This document shows, in pieces, positions 21,463 to 31,784 of a DNA stretch of 64,000 bases. How positions within the stretch are numbered: position 1 is the stretch's first letter; every line of letters starts with the position of its first letter. The notes under the pieces were generated by a model, which was given only the letters and a program-made list of their open reading frames with translations, was not told the DNA's origin and ran no database searches. Where the stretch lies: assembly GCA_021186555.1 (NCBI GenBank), contig JAJKFL010000004.1, positions 21,852,406 to 21,916,405 of the forward strand, read 5' to 3'. The DNA is from Reticulitermes speratus (Eukaryota; Arthropoda; Insecta; Blattodea; Rhinotermitidae). The translations under genes and the position numbers were made by a program.

Positions 21463-22034
21463 AAACAAGTTTATAAACAACTCATTGCACTTATTAGGAC
21501 TATAAAACACTACTACATGTTTTGGCTGTTGTCTTTAGCCGTCTTCAGGGAGTATCAATACTGAAAGACGTATACAGCGTTGTTATACAGCTTTTTCATA
21601 TGTAGATGGTAAAATGCATAATGACAGCAGACCATTAAAACACCTATGTACTGTGTTATATACAAATTATGTTAAAACTATTAAAATACAACTAGTATTC
21701 TGCAATAATTATTACTCAATTATAATTCTGTATCCAAATATCTTGGAACAGTAAGATAACTTCGAATGGAACAGAGTGTTAAATTCTATATATATTGCCA
21801 CTCTATATTTACAACATGAAGCATCACTCTGTAGAGAGATGTACACAGATGTTTTAATGGTCTGCTGCCATTATACGTTTATCACTTATATACGACAAAG
21901 CTGTATAACAACTCTGTATATACGTCTTTTAGTATTGATACTCCCTGAAGATGGCTAAATACTATAGCCTAAACATTTAGGAGTGTTTTCTGTTCATAAT
22001 AAGTGCAATTCGTTGGTTATAAACTTGCTTTAAG
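21463..22034. mobile_element. Large foldback element, arms about 190 bp
   Basis: The left arm (21463-21655) and right arm (21846-22034) are inverted copies. They share AAGTTTATAA, TTGCACTTATTA, TCTTCAGGGAGTATCAATAC, GTTGTTATACAGCTTT and CAGCAGACCATTAAAACA. The spacer is about 190 bases, AT-rich and without a frame. The arms differ at many sites, so this copy is older than the one at 61 kb. Confidence 0.85.
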
Positions 22035-22099
22035 TTTATCAGTTGCACGGAAGATATACAATATTAAGAAAGCTTCAAAGTTTCGCTTCGACCCTCTAA

Positions 22100-22405
22100 G
22101 GAGGCGGTTAACTCAGTCGATGTAATGACTAGGCCAAGGAATGGACAACCGAAGAAGCGTAATTCGATTCCAGGCAGTACCACAAATTTTTATTTTCTCT
22201 TTTTCAAAGCGTCCAGACCGGCTGAGGGGCCCACACAGCCGCCTATTGTATGAGTGTCACGAGCTCTTTTCGCAGTCGTAAATCGGCCGTCGCATGAAGT
22301 TACTTGCCTTCTAGTGACGAGGTTAAGAATGAGTGTAGCTATATCTCCACTCCCCCAACACGTCTTAACGGCGTGAACAGGGACAACTTTACAGTTACGC
22401 CCATC
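22100..22405 (+). mobile_element. tRNA-derived SINE-B (diverged)
   Basis: The head reads GGCGGTTAACTCAGTCGATG, with box-B-like GTAATTCGATTCCAGGCAG. The body CGTCCAGACCGGCTGAGGGG, then GAGGTTAAGAATGAGTG, leads to the tail ATCTCCACTCCCCCAAC. Confidence 0.75.
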
Positions 22406-23200
22406 ATTCTAACGCGTATATCAGAGAAATTCCCGAAGTTACATATTCCCCCCTTGCGTAATGAACAACGACGCTTGTCAAAAATTTAAATTTCTGATTA
22501 TGTGTGTTCCGGCTTATGAAATGTTTAAACCCATTCTGTAGGTCCTTGGGTCTAAAATAATCTGTCGCATGCCGACACGTATGTTATTACGTTACAGACC
22601 AATTACGTCAATTTTGTAAAGAATATTCAGTTAATATCATTGTCATTGCTTCCTGTAGGTGTAACCTTTGGTGTGAACAAAAGGTTAATAAAAGTTAACC
22701 GAGTTTATGTGGCAGAAGGCTGTGAATCCGAATTACGTAATTTGATGCTCTGTTAAGGGCAGGCCTTGGACTGTGATAATCTTAAAATCCAGTATCCAGC
22801 AAAAGTAATACTCTACAGGGGTATTCTGTGTTTTTAGTGAAAAAGGATTGCAACACACTTCAACCTTTTAAAAACCCGGATTTTCATACGCGAATGCAAG
22901 TAGGAAAACACCCCTAGAAATTAATTTCCTATATTTACGCAACGAGGAAATTTACAGCATTTTTAAGACATGCTGCATAAATCTTTGATTTATTTTCCAC
23001 AAAATGCACTTTATTTCACAATTGTATCTTTTTTCTGCTAAAATAATACGTTTTTAAAATCCATAAGCTAAAATTCAAATACCCGCCCCCGTCAATTAGA
23101 GGTTAAATTATCTTCTTTCAAACGCAATATTGAAGTAAATATATGGTCTCTTCTATTAGATGCAATTTTTAATAGACGTGCCTTCACTAAAGCATAAAAG
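22406..23200. other. No recognisable feature
   Basis: AT-rich DNA with no frame or repeat recognised. Confidence 0.4.
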
Positions 23201-23206
23201 CATATA

Positions 23207-23438
23207 TTAACCCCTTAAAGCCTAGTGGTTACTTTATGTACCACCAAGTTTAACTTTCAAAAATTCTGTGTTCTGACCACACAGTGCATTCATGTAATTT
23301 TTATGGTTCTCAGCACAAATAGCGATTGTTTTTCCATACAGCATTAAGTCATCGGTTTTTATAGAGGAGATGAACAGTGTTTACTGCGCGGTATGAACTG
23401 GATCCTTAAGTACAGCTCGGGGTAATCTCGGTCTTTAA
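23207..23438. mobile_element. TTAA-flanked, possibly piggyBac-like MITE, copy 1
   Basis: TTAA at 23207 is followed by CCCCTTAAAGCCTAGTGGTT, and the match to copy 2 near 30.5 kb ends at a second TTAA (23435-23438). Shared blocks include ACAGCATTAA and GTGTTTACTGCGCGGTA. The TTAA duplication and CCCTTAAAG-type ends point to piggyBac-like elements. The ends are short and imperfect, so the class is inferred. Confidence 0.5.
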
Positions 23439-23587
23439 AGAGCTAAACCACGCATGTATAATAAATACACAAGGTATCTATTTACTGGAGGAAATAACTC
23501 CATGTTTACATTATGTGTGGTTTATTTAACAACTCCTTCAGTAGGCCTACCTCAGAATATATAGCCTGGAATGGTGACATGACGAAT

Positions 23588-23778
23588 AATAAATTCGAAA
23601 GGATCTGAAAAGAACCATTCATGACCCAATTACTTGTACCTTCTCGGTATTTTCCTTTAAGAACTCATAAAAACCACGAAAATCTTCAGTCGAGATAGTA
23701 CGTGTTCCCACAGAAATTCAAACCGGGCACCTCTAGGATGAAAGTCAGAAGCGAAACCGTTTGAGCCAGCTTACTCTG
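23588..23778 (-). mobile_element. tRNA-derived SINE-E, copy 1
   Basis: The minus-strand head reads GTAAGCTGGCTCAAACGG, with box B GGTGCCCGGTTTGAATTTC. The element ends at TTTTCAGATCCTTTCGAATT. The copy near 25.1 kb shares both head style and 3' end. Confidence 0.65.
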
Positions 23779-24147
23779 TAATATTTCTATACATTAAAGC
23801 TAATACAAAATACGGATTTCCTCAAAGAAATATCTCGTCGGTGACACCCCAGGCTATCATTTAGAAGGCTCGATTCCTGAGGTTTAATTTTTTGTGTATA
23901 TTTTATTCAGCGGCGAATACAAGAATAGTAACTCGGACGAGATTATTACTGCTTCTCGTCTCGAAACCCTGCCCGTTTATAGATAACGCTGTAATTTTCG
24001 TGACATAAACAGTTATTTCATTAAGCATATACCACAGCCACAACCGTGGAAATATGAGAAGAAATGCATAAAAATTATACCCTTGGACTAATATGGTCAA
24101 AAATATGTTGATAATACAACAGAGCACTGAATACTGTAGGTTCTTGC

Positions 24148-24150
<3 letters not shown>
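23779..24150. other. No recognisable feature
   Basis: No repeat is recognised up to the GT microsatellite. A 114-codon minus frame (23903-24247) includes the microsatellite as a His-Thr run and is discounted. Confidence 0.4.
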
Positions 24151-24189
<39 letters not shown>

Positions 24190-24190
24190 G
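24151..24190. repeat. (GT)n microsatellite
   Basis: About 18 almost uninterrupted GT units, ending in GTTGTGTTTG. Confidence 0.95.
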
Positions 24191-24478
24191 TGTTTGTTGA
24201 TTCGGATGACTTAAAATTACAGTATTTAAAACTCTTCTTGTGAACAAACTAAATCTTTGGGAAATTGCTAAATTCTGTCAAATAAAAGTCTTACACTTTC
24301 TAACAAAATGTAACAGCTTTTCCCTCTCAGCTGTATTGACGCTTGTTACATGCTGCCAAGTGTGTTCAGAACTCTCAATATCACCCCTCGCCTTCCGATC
24401 CAGTCGATTCTGCCAGCCCACTGACAGTAAATCTGCTGACCTTTTCCGTTGCCTGAACAAACAAAACTCCGCAACTCT

Positions 24479-24516
24479 CCCCCCCCCCCCCCCCGCAACC
24501 CCCGCAACCCCCGCCC
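24479..24516. repeat. C-rich simple repeat
   Basis: A run of about 15 C, followed by GCAACCCCC units. The Gly- and Pro-rich frames on both strands here (24240-24629) arise from this run. Confidence 0.9.
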
Positions 24517-24529
24517 CATTCACAACAAA

Positions 24530-24965
24530 TTACCAACCTACGTGTATGTTTAAGCACAAAGAAAGTTTTTGCAAACTGACACTTTAAAATCGTTGATTTT
24601 TTAGTCGCAAAAATGTAGGTTGAAAGCACTACAGGCCTTCCTACACACTTTATAAAATGTATTCAGAAACCTAAATGTTCACTGTCACGACTTTGAAGTA
24701 TACAAATATGGCGTGTAAAAATAATTAAATAGTTCGTACAAACAATTTCTGCATCACAATTTCTGGATTGTGTGACAAATTGTCTGTACGCACTGTCCTT
24801 CAAACAGCCCCACAGAAACAACAGCCAAGTTTTACGTAGGTCAAAGCTGGTGGTCACTATTAGCTTTTTTCGATTTACCGATTTACTTATTCAGTATGTT
24901 AGTTAGTCATGATGGTTTGTTCAGCTACGTTGCCAGCAGCTCACAATACAGACTTACGGCGTGCA
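24530..24965. other. No recognisable feature
   Basis: Short frames only, with no repeat recognised. Confidence 0.4.
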
Positions 24966-24971
24966 ACGGTG

Positions 24972-25175
24972 GGATGATTAGCACAACGAATCTGAAAGGA
25001 TGTGGAAAAGAGCAGCCGTGGCCGAATTTAATGCAATATATATACATACCAGCATTTGCATAGAGAGTCTGAAGAAGAATGTAAAATTTCAATATAGTAT
25101 GTCGACAGAGATTCGAACCAGACATCCCCAGAATAGAAAAACGCTAGCCAGAAGCGTTATTGCTACAGCCAATAG
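24972..25175 (-). mobile_element. tRNA-derived SINE-E, copy 2
   Basis: The minus strand has a head GGCTGTAGCAATAACGCTTC, with box B GATGTCTGGTTCGAATCTC. It ends with TTTTCCACATCCTTTCAGAT and ATCATCCCACCG. Two short opposing frames (24925-25125 minus, 25000-25281 plus) lie in it and are not genes. Confidence 0.65.
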
Positions 25176-25179
25176 CACA

Positions 25180-25598
25180 GTAATCTTTCTTCGAAAACAT
25201 CAGGGTACCGCATTCTTGTTAATATATCAAGGTACCGGTTCAACAGGATTCTCTCCTCGAACATATATAAGTGTCCGATAATACGCAAACAGCATCTTGT
25301 ACTTCATAATACAAGAAAGCAAATTGCTCTTTGGTACTCAGGACACAAAACCAACCTTAACAGAGTCGATTATAGTTAATGCAAAATGTTTGTTTCTTTA
25401 TTTGTATTTGCAAACTCTCATTTTAACACTGTGCTGAGAAAACTGCGAAATACTGCGGTGGCTATGAAGGTGCTGAACCTGTGAAAGCATTGGCACTGTT
25501 AAAATGTTATCAACACAGTAGCTCCAAGAAAATTTCCGAAACCCCCAAAAATCAAACATGTGTGTCATTAAAATTATGACATGCAGGCTAAAATATTT
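25180..25598. other. No recognisable feature
   Basis: A 79-codon minus frame ends in this stretch and overlaps the foldback arm. No motif was recognised. Confidence 0.4.
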
Positions 25599-25602
25599 CA
25601 TA

Positions 25603-25948
25603 ATAAACCCAACATCTACTCCATCAAACACAGCCATTATTAGTAAGTTTAAAAACAGCTACGTGTTTCGGCTAAAGTAAATAATCATCAGTCTGTGCAT
25701 AAGAAAGTAAAAAAGTTAACTTACACCTGAAAGTTTTTAGCTAGGGATTATTAAAGTAAATATTAACATTGCAGTTGTGCAGTTTCCATTTAGATTCCTA
25801 AACTGGTGGACATAAGCTTGACTAGCATTAAGTTAATATTTTACTTCCTTATGTATGATGGCTACACACTTCAGCCGAAACATGTAGCTGTTTTTAAACG
25901 TATTAAAAATATATTTTGTGTATGATGGAGTAGATGTTGGTTTTATTC
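25603..25948. mobile_element. Foldback element, arms about 75 bp
   Basis: Left arm ATAAACCCAACATCTACTCC ... AAAACAGCTACGTGTTTCGG (25603-25675). The right arm is its inverted copy CCGAAACATGTAGCTGTTTT ... GGAGTAGATGTTGGTTTTAT (25875-25948). The unpaired middle is about 195 bases. The inner arm motif (GCTACATGTTTCGGC) is shared with the element near 36.9 kb. Confidence 0.85.
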
Positions 25949-25949
25949 G

Positions 25950-26155
25950 GATATTGAAAACACAACGGAGTGAATCATCTTTAAGACAAAATATTCCACA
26001 TCGTTTAGTGTGTACTGAATGAGCCAATGAGTGGGTTGATTACATTATACATTTCTAAGCAGGGCCAAGACACTGCATTTTTTCCTTCTCAGTTGAGCTC
26101 TTCCTTAGAAAGCGCCAATTATTTTTTCAAATAATAATCGATTATGTTTTATGCC
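25950..26155. other. Unremarkable AT-rich spacer
   Basis: No repeat or frame recognised between the foldback element and the pyrimidine tract. Confidence 0.4.
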
Positions 26156-26159
26156 TGCC

Positions 26160-26288
26160 GATATTTTCTTAGCCTTCTCATTCCTTCTATTCCTTCCGTC
26201 CTTCCTCTCTTGCAGTATAATTATGTCTTTGTCTCTTCTTTCCTTTCCTCACCACCTTCCCCCCATCTTTTCTTCTTTTCTTCCTCGG
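26160..26288. repeat. Polypyrimidine tract
   Basis: A strongly strand-biased C/T stretch (CCTTCTATTCCTTCCGTCC, CTTTCCTTTCCTCACCACC, CTTTTCTTCTTTTCTTCC). It sits directly before a minus-strand SINE-B. The two Phe/Leu/Ser-rich plus frames here follow from composition. Confidence 0.8.
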
Positions 26289-26343
26289 GCCGTCTTACCG
26301 AAGCGTTTTACTGGGATTGGGCAGAGGTTACAAAAATATTTTA

Positions 26344-26600
26344 AAGGTAAAGTTTACCCTATAATAGGCCATGAAAGCCTAGAGGGGGAGTAAAGGTATA
26401 ACTACTCTTCCTTTAACCTCAGCCCTATATGAGAGTGGTGGTAACGCCACGCCCCGGCCGCGATACCCCCGGGAAAGACACCGGGTACCCTTTGCACAGG
26501 AAGCTGGGTGGGCCTCAGGGCCGGTCTGGACGGGTGCGGAAAATCTCGCCTCCACCGGGATTCGATTCCCGGACCGTCCAGCCCGTAGCGAGTCGCTAAA
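26344..26600 (-). mobile_element. tRNA-derived SINE-B, well preserved
   Basis: The minus-strand head reads AGCGACTCGCTACGGGCTGG, with box B GGTCCGGGAATCGAATCCC. The body runs to the tail CCCCTCTAGGCTTTCATGGC, then AAACTTTACCTTT. Its two overlapping minus frames (76 and 106 codons) give the GIESRW..DF..P peptide that this SINE family produces when translated. Confidence 0.9.
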
Positions 26601-26604
26601 AAAT

Positions 26605-27240
26605 ATGTATTTTTTAAATAATCGCTTTGCATAACAGCTAGGCGGTACTAAGTCACATCGGAGTATGTCGTAGGTAACAGTTAATGGTAAATGAATCACA
26701 AGTTGTATAAATACACTTTGCGCGAAAATACTATTTCCTCACTTCCACTGACACATTAAGTGGAAACTCAAACAGCGCGTTTCAGGCCAATTTTCAAAAC
26801 GTTGTGTTTTCTTTGTGTATTTGTGGAACACTAGACAATGGACAGGCTGACAGTAGAGCCCAATGCCTTACAGACTGTAAACGGAGTTCAATCACTGTAG
26901 TGAAACGAATTTAATTTTGGCAGGTTGGACTCTCACGAACATGAAACGTCCAGTTAAAAAATCTTTCTAATTTGCCGAACGAATTAATTATGATGAGCGG
27001 TCTACTTTACGGCCGTTAATGGGCAACTAAATTACACATTGGAAATCAGTTTCGCACATTAAGGCACGAACCACAATAGCCGAGAGTCAGTTTATATCTC
27101 TCCCACGAGGAATTCAATCGAGATAAATTAAAGAACTGAAGCTGTGTCGGATAGGAACGTTGTCAAGCAGCGAAAGGGTGTCTGCAGTAACAGTGTCTGA
27201 ACTTCGTACTTATTGCCAAACATTTACATTGTTATATGAA
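26605..27240. other. No recognisable feature
   Basis: No frame of 60 codons or more starts here, and no repeats were recognised. Confidence 0.4.
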
Positions 27241-27245
27241 AAAAA

Positions 27246-27525
27246 ATCAGGCCGATCCCAGTGGCCGCGCGGTCTAAGGCGTGGGTCTAGGGCCTTTCGA
27301 CTGCTGCGATTGTGGGTTTGAATCCCGCCGGGGTCATGGATGTCTGTCTCTTGTGAGTGTTGTGTGTTGTCGGGTAGAGGTCTCTGCGACGGGCTGATCA
27401 CTCGTGCAGAGGAGTCCTACCGAGTGTGGTGTGTCTGAGTGTGATCGCGAAGCTTCGATAATGAGGAAGCCCTGGCCCACTAGCGGCTGTTGCGCCATGG
27501 AAAAGAATGAAAAAATCAATAAACA
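27246..27525 (+). mobile_element. tRNA-derived SINE-C, well preserved
   Basis: Head CCCAGTGGCCGCGCGGTCTA, with box B TGTGGGTTTGAATCCCGCC. Body ATGGATGTCTGTCTCTTGTG, GAGGTCTCTGCGACGGG and GAGGAGTCCTACCGAGTG. The 3' end reads GCGCCATGGAAAAGAATG, then an A-rich tail. Confidence 0.9.
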
Positions 27526-27604
27526 AAAGACGTTTCATTTGAGTTCAAACGTCACTTCGTAGGCTATTAAAATATAATTGAGCTGTGTGTGTTGCAATAG
27601 TTCA

Positions 27605-27945
27605 TAGCGTTGAAAAAAAATTTGGACCTATAAGTGAGAGTCTAACAGGAGTATGGAGAAAACTGCATGAGGAAATTCCTTGATGGTACTCCAAGGTAAT
27701 CAAATTAAAAAGGGTGAGGTGGGCGGGACGTGTGGCATGTATAGGGTAAAAGAGAAATGCATATGGGGTTTTGGTTAGAAACCCTGAATGAAGGAGACCA
27801 CTTGGAAGTCCTAAAAGTAGATGGGAGGATAATATCAAAATTGATCTTAAAGAAATAGGATGTGATTCAGTGGACTGGATTCATCTGGCTCAGGATAGGG
27901 ACACGGTGTTGAACATGTTAAGGAACCTTCGGGTTCCGTAACATG
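27605..27945 (+). pseudogene. LINE type 2 reverse-transcriptase tail
   Basis: The plus strand reads IKLKRVRWAGRVACIG, a stop, then RNAYGVLVRNPE, a stop, then RRPLGSPKSRWEDNIKIDLK, then DWIHLAQDRDT and NLRVP-stop at 27927-27944. The order matches the best copy near 55 kb (minus strand). At least two in-frame stops make it inactive. Confidence 0.9.
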
Positions 27946-28480
27946 CGATGAATTTCGTCACTAGCTGCCGGGTCGTGTTCCACGGAGTTAGTTTCTCATG
28001 TGCCTGTTCCAGCACTCTCGTTGGAAGGACGTTCAGACCCTCTCAAGTGGACAATTACGCGACTATGTACCTCGCCCAAGAAACTAGCTCTGTATATCAC
28101 TTTCTCGTGCTGCTCCATAGCTGACGTCAGTACCACGTCCAGTTTCTGCTGATGACGTGGTCCGAGCTTGTGTCCTCATCAGTGGGTGATATACAAGGGT
28201 TCGCTAGGCAAGCGGGGTTGGACCGTCATCTGAATCTGCAGCGTACTGTATTACAAACGAAGCAGTACTGGCTATATATTCGCTGCCCTATGGGAAGGCA
28301 AACATAACAGTCACAGTAATTCCAGGCCCGTCTAATAACTTATGTACGCAAATAGCTACATTTCCCTATTCGGTGTGCACTGAAAACGTGCTCGATAAAC
28401 GGATTTCAGAACGAAGTCGATGCTCTACAAGCTGACATAGACCTAAATGTAAATACAATGCTCCTAGGTCTTCTTAACTA
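27946..28480. other. Unrecognised; short inverted repeats
   Basis: TACCACGTCC at 28130-28139 and GACGTGGTCC at 28155-28164 can pair, and TGTATATCAC with GTGATATACA also can pair (28090 and 28187). It may be a decayed foldback element, but I cannot assign it. Confidence 0.4.
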
Positions 28481-28628
28481 AATAAAAAAAGAATGCCTTA
28501 TGTGGAAATTTCTGTCCTTCCGTCCGCCCTTCATCTAGTACCAGCGACTAAACCGTCTGTTGGATTTTCACAAAAATTCGGTATTGGAGTTCTTTGCTAA
28601 AATTTATCGAGCAAGCGTGAGTTTTGTA

Positions 28629-28872
28629 CAGTGGCCTGGCTAGGTTTTTTGGAGCTCAGGGCGAGTAATCACAATGGCCGCCTCTACCAGAAATTGTGAA
28701 CTTTATAAAAATCGAAATTATTTACTTTCCCGCTGTTTGTCTCAATAATTTAAAATTTTTAGGGCAGAAAACTATTTTTTTCTCCATTTAAAGTATTTAC
28801 TTTGCTGCCCCTTGGACTGGGCTGCCCTGGGCGGCCGCACCAATCCCCCCCCCCCCTCCAGCTACGTCCTTG
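28629..28872. mobile_element. hAT-like non-autonomous element
   Basis: The ends CAGTGGCCTGGCTAGG and CCAGCTACGTCCTTG are imperfect inverted copies of the widespread CAGTGGCGTAGCTAGG terminus. A run of about 11 C lies at 28847-28857. No target duplication is certain (GTTTTGTA against GTTTCGCG). No coding part remains. Confidence 0.6.
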
Positions 28873-28879
28873 GTTTCGC

Positions 28880-29200
28880 GAAAACCTACTCTATAACAAT
28901 CATACGTCAGTGAAGGGCATAAATTAATTTCTGCCCTAATTTACGTATTTCTTGGCTGATTTGGATAAAACAGAGTACAGCACCTCCTCACACAGCGTCA
29001 TTGAGTAACTGCGAGCTTTGTGGAAATCGGTGCGATGAAAGGAATACTTTACTCGAAGGAGTAAATACAGCTGTGTCCATATTTTATACACGTTTCTTCC
29101 GTTTTAGATAAAATTCGGAGCAGAAGAATAGGTACAGCCTCTTCCCTTACACGAGCAGCATGTTAAAAAACGTCATAACGGGATCTGAAAGTTGGTAGAT
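28880..29200. other. No recognisable feature
   Basis: No frame or repeat family recognised. The text resembles a decayed 3' UTR (GTGAAGGGCATAAATTAATT), but I found no second copy. Confidence 0.35.
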
Positions 29201-29204
29201 TATT

Positions 29205-29440
29205 TGGCACGACCTGAACAACGGAAAGGTGTGGAATGTTTTGGCAAAATCTTGATCGTAAAGCTTGAACTAAGACACCACTTAGGAGACTTGGGTGTAG
29301 ATGAAAGAAAATTATTAAAATGGGTCTAACGAAATAGGGGGGAAGGACATAGGCAGAAATCTGGTGTTTCAGGTTAGAGTCCAGTGGAGAAATCTTGGGG
29401 AGAACATGATGATGAACCTTCGGGTTCCACTAGAGGTGGA
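29205..29440 (+). pseudogene. LINE type 2 tail (heavily decayed)
   Basis: Landmarks are CACCACTTAGGAGACTTGGG (RPLGRLG segment), TTATTAAAATGGGTCTAACG and ATGATGAACCTTCGGGTTCC (MNLRVP). No frame is open. Confidence 0.7.
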
Positions 29441-30085
29441 TAATTTCTTGCCCAACTGAGCAACTAACATATTCTCAGAAGGAACGTTTCGCCATAGAGT
29501 CATGTAGTTAAAATTTAGCGTCTAGAAGTTAGAATGTGTACCATAACATGAGAGACACAGGGAACACCAGCGACGTAAAGCTGAAATAGAGAGACTTATT
29601 ACGACTTTCGAGTATTCGTCAAAATTTCAACTTAAAATTGCGTAAAATGTCTATAATTACTAAACATGGTGGCCGCATTTCACTCAAGATCAAAGTTTCT
29701 TCACAAAATCGGGTTCTCATTACAAGTTATTTGATAATAGTCACTTATGGACATTTCCACATAGTGGGAACGGTGTGCTTGTACAAATACTCGTCACTCT
29801 TCGTGTCTCACCCAGTGTCGATAAATGTGGCATACGTCACCAGTGTTTCTTTGCTTACTAAGTACTAAAAACGAAATTATTCATAATTGGCGCCTTGCAC
29901 AACGCAAAATTATTGGTGTAGGTCTATCTGTAAAATACACCAGTCGTGCGAACCCGGCTTAAGACAACAATATGACACTTGCTGGTCATAACACCGACAG
30001 CCACAACAGACTTCTGATTCCCTCATGAGAATAGATGACAGGCAAATAACAACACGAATACAGATCGAATTGTGATAGAAAGCTA
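29441..30085. other. No recognisable feature
   Basis: Contains a 76-codon plus frame (29638-29868) with a hydrophobic middle and no known motif. Confidence 0.4.
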
Positions 30086-30097
30086 CTTAGTCATAGA

Positions 30098-30390
30098 AAC
30101 ATACATATACATAAACACATACATACATACACGCAAGCACGCACGCGCGCGCGCGCGCACAGAAGCATACGCGTGCGTGCGTACGTACATCCGTACATAC
30201 ATACATTACATACATACACACACATATACATACATCCGTACATACATACATACGTACATACATGCATACATACACATACATACGTACATACGTACGTACA
30301 TATACATACGTGTGTACATACATACGTACATACATACATACATACATACATACATACATACATACACACATACATACATACGTACATTAT
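30098..30390. repeat. (CATA)n / (TACA)n microsatellite
   Basis: About 290 bases of CATA units with CACA, CGTA and CCGTA variants, and a (CG)n patch at 30144-30158. Long Tyr/Ile/His-Thr frames on plus and Cys/Met/Tyr/Val frames on minus (94-117 codons) are products of the repeat. Confidence 0.95.
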
Positions 30391-30522
30391 AGCGGTTTAT
30401 GCGATAGGGTATTTCTGGTGTCTCTTTAAAAGCAGTTCTAAACTGGCAACTGAAACGATCTGTGCATTTTTAATCCGAATTATATGTAGAATAGATTATT
30501 TAGAACCATTTCGCTGCAGTAA

Positions 30523-30741
30523 TTAACCTTGTAAAGCCTACTGGTTACTGTACATACCACCAGGTTCAATATTAAAAACACATTCTAGCCTCATAGCGCA
30601 TCTCTGTGTTACGTAGGTTTGTTAAAACAAACAGCAGCAATTTCCTTATACAGCATTAAATAACATTTTTATAACAATGATAAGGTGTGTTTACTGCGCG
30701 GTAGGAACTCACTCTTTAACTACAGTTCACGTTGTCCTTAA
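30523..30741. mobile_element. TTAA-flanked, possibly piggyBac-like MITE, copy 2
   Basis: TTAA at 30523 is followed by CCTTGTAAAGCCTACTGGTT. A collinear match to copy 1 runs through ACAGCATTAA and GTGTTTACTGCGCGGTAGGA to TTAA at 30738-30741. Length is 219 against 232 bases in copy 1. Confidence 0.5.
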
Positions 30742-30853
30742 ATTGTAAATGTTTATTCAAGGGGAAATAAAGTCATCGGTATTATAAATCCAACCAAATA
30801 CCAGCTCAGGGATATTTCCCCATAGGAGAACCAACTCTGCGATACAGTGCTTG

Positions 30854-31249
30854 TTAGTCAAGATTACAGCAGCAGCATTCGTCTAGACGGACTGAAGAAA
30901 CACAAGAAAAATCCCTGAGTAGTTTACGAAGCCCCTGAGACGATATTTTAAACTGCCAACTTCCGAATATAAAGCAGGCGAGCTCACCACCGTACAGCAA
31001 TATTCGATTTCCCTTTTCATACGGCAAACAGTTGATAGTTATTGCTTGTGAAAAGCCAGGCTGATTCAGACAGTTATAAATCCTTCCTGACAGTTTCTCA
31101 ATCTTGATACGACCTACAGCCAAGACAGAATCATCACTCACAACAGGAAGATCCTTCAGTAAAGAAGAGTACATTCCTCTCATGAGTCCCATGAAATTAT
31201 AACGGGATAAGGCAGGGCTCAATCCCAAAGAAGACAATGAAATCAACAC
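30854..31249 (-). other. 131-codon open frame of unknown nature
   Basis: This is the longest minus-strand frame that is not explained by a repeat. The product starts MLISLSSLGLSPAL, has VVSDDSVLAVGRIKIEKLSG and YEKGNRILLYGGEL in the middle, and ends in VRLDECCCCNLD. It shows no signal peptide, clear membrane pattern or catalytic motif that I know. Codon use is not obviously simple or AT-driven, and no second copy occurs in the window. It could be part of an exon, a domain of an unrecognised transposon, or chance. Confidence 0.25.
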
Positions 31250-31369
31250 AAATCTGGAAGGCTTGTGTTTATCATAAAAATAACCGAAGAAAAATTATTC
31301 GCCTTATCCCAAGTACAAGTATAAATCCACTATACATGTTGTCTTCTAGTAACAAGGTAAGAGCTATCC

Positions 31370-31555
31370 CTGTACAGGCCTGGGCAGGCCCTTAGGGCTC
31401 CGGGAGGTTGAGGCTCCCAGGATTTCTAGACAGCCGGCACATGATGGTGGCAAGGTTGTCAGCCCTAAGCACCGGCAGAATTTACCCCCCAGGAAAGATT
31501 CATGGTACTCAATTCTGTTAGAGGCTGAGTCGACCCCAGGGCCATAGTGCGTAAT
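31370..31555 (-). mobile_element. tRNA-derived SINE-A, 5'-truncated
   Basis: On the plus strand ACAGGCCTGGGCAGGCCCTT, GGCACATGATGGTGGCAAGG, GTTGTCAGCCCTAAGCACCG and GACCCCAGGGCCATAGTGCG match the copy near 5.5-5.7 kb. The tRNA-like head is missing. Confidence 0.85.
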
Positions 31556-31784
31556 AAATATAAATAACAAACGAAGAACACGAACAAAATAATCAACATT
31601 TAAAACGGTGTGAGCCAGCATAAGGATCGAAAAAATACGTATTATCATGGCGTCCGTACCTACTGGATTACCAGACCCTCCCAAGTTTGATCCTGATTTC
31701 TGTCAGATTAAATGGGGTTGAATTTTAAAATAAACCCTCGGTATAATAAAAACTGAAGACTGCAGCATATCCAGCTTACATAAG

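Noticed and set aside
24240-24629. Gly-rich and Pro-rich frames on both strands
   Set aside because: They come from the poly-C run and its GCAACCCCC derivatives.
30087-30526. Four frames of 94-117 codons rich in Tyr/Ile/His/Thr or Cys/Met/Val/Tyr
   Set aside because: They are translations of the CATA/TACA microsatellite.
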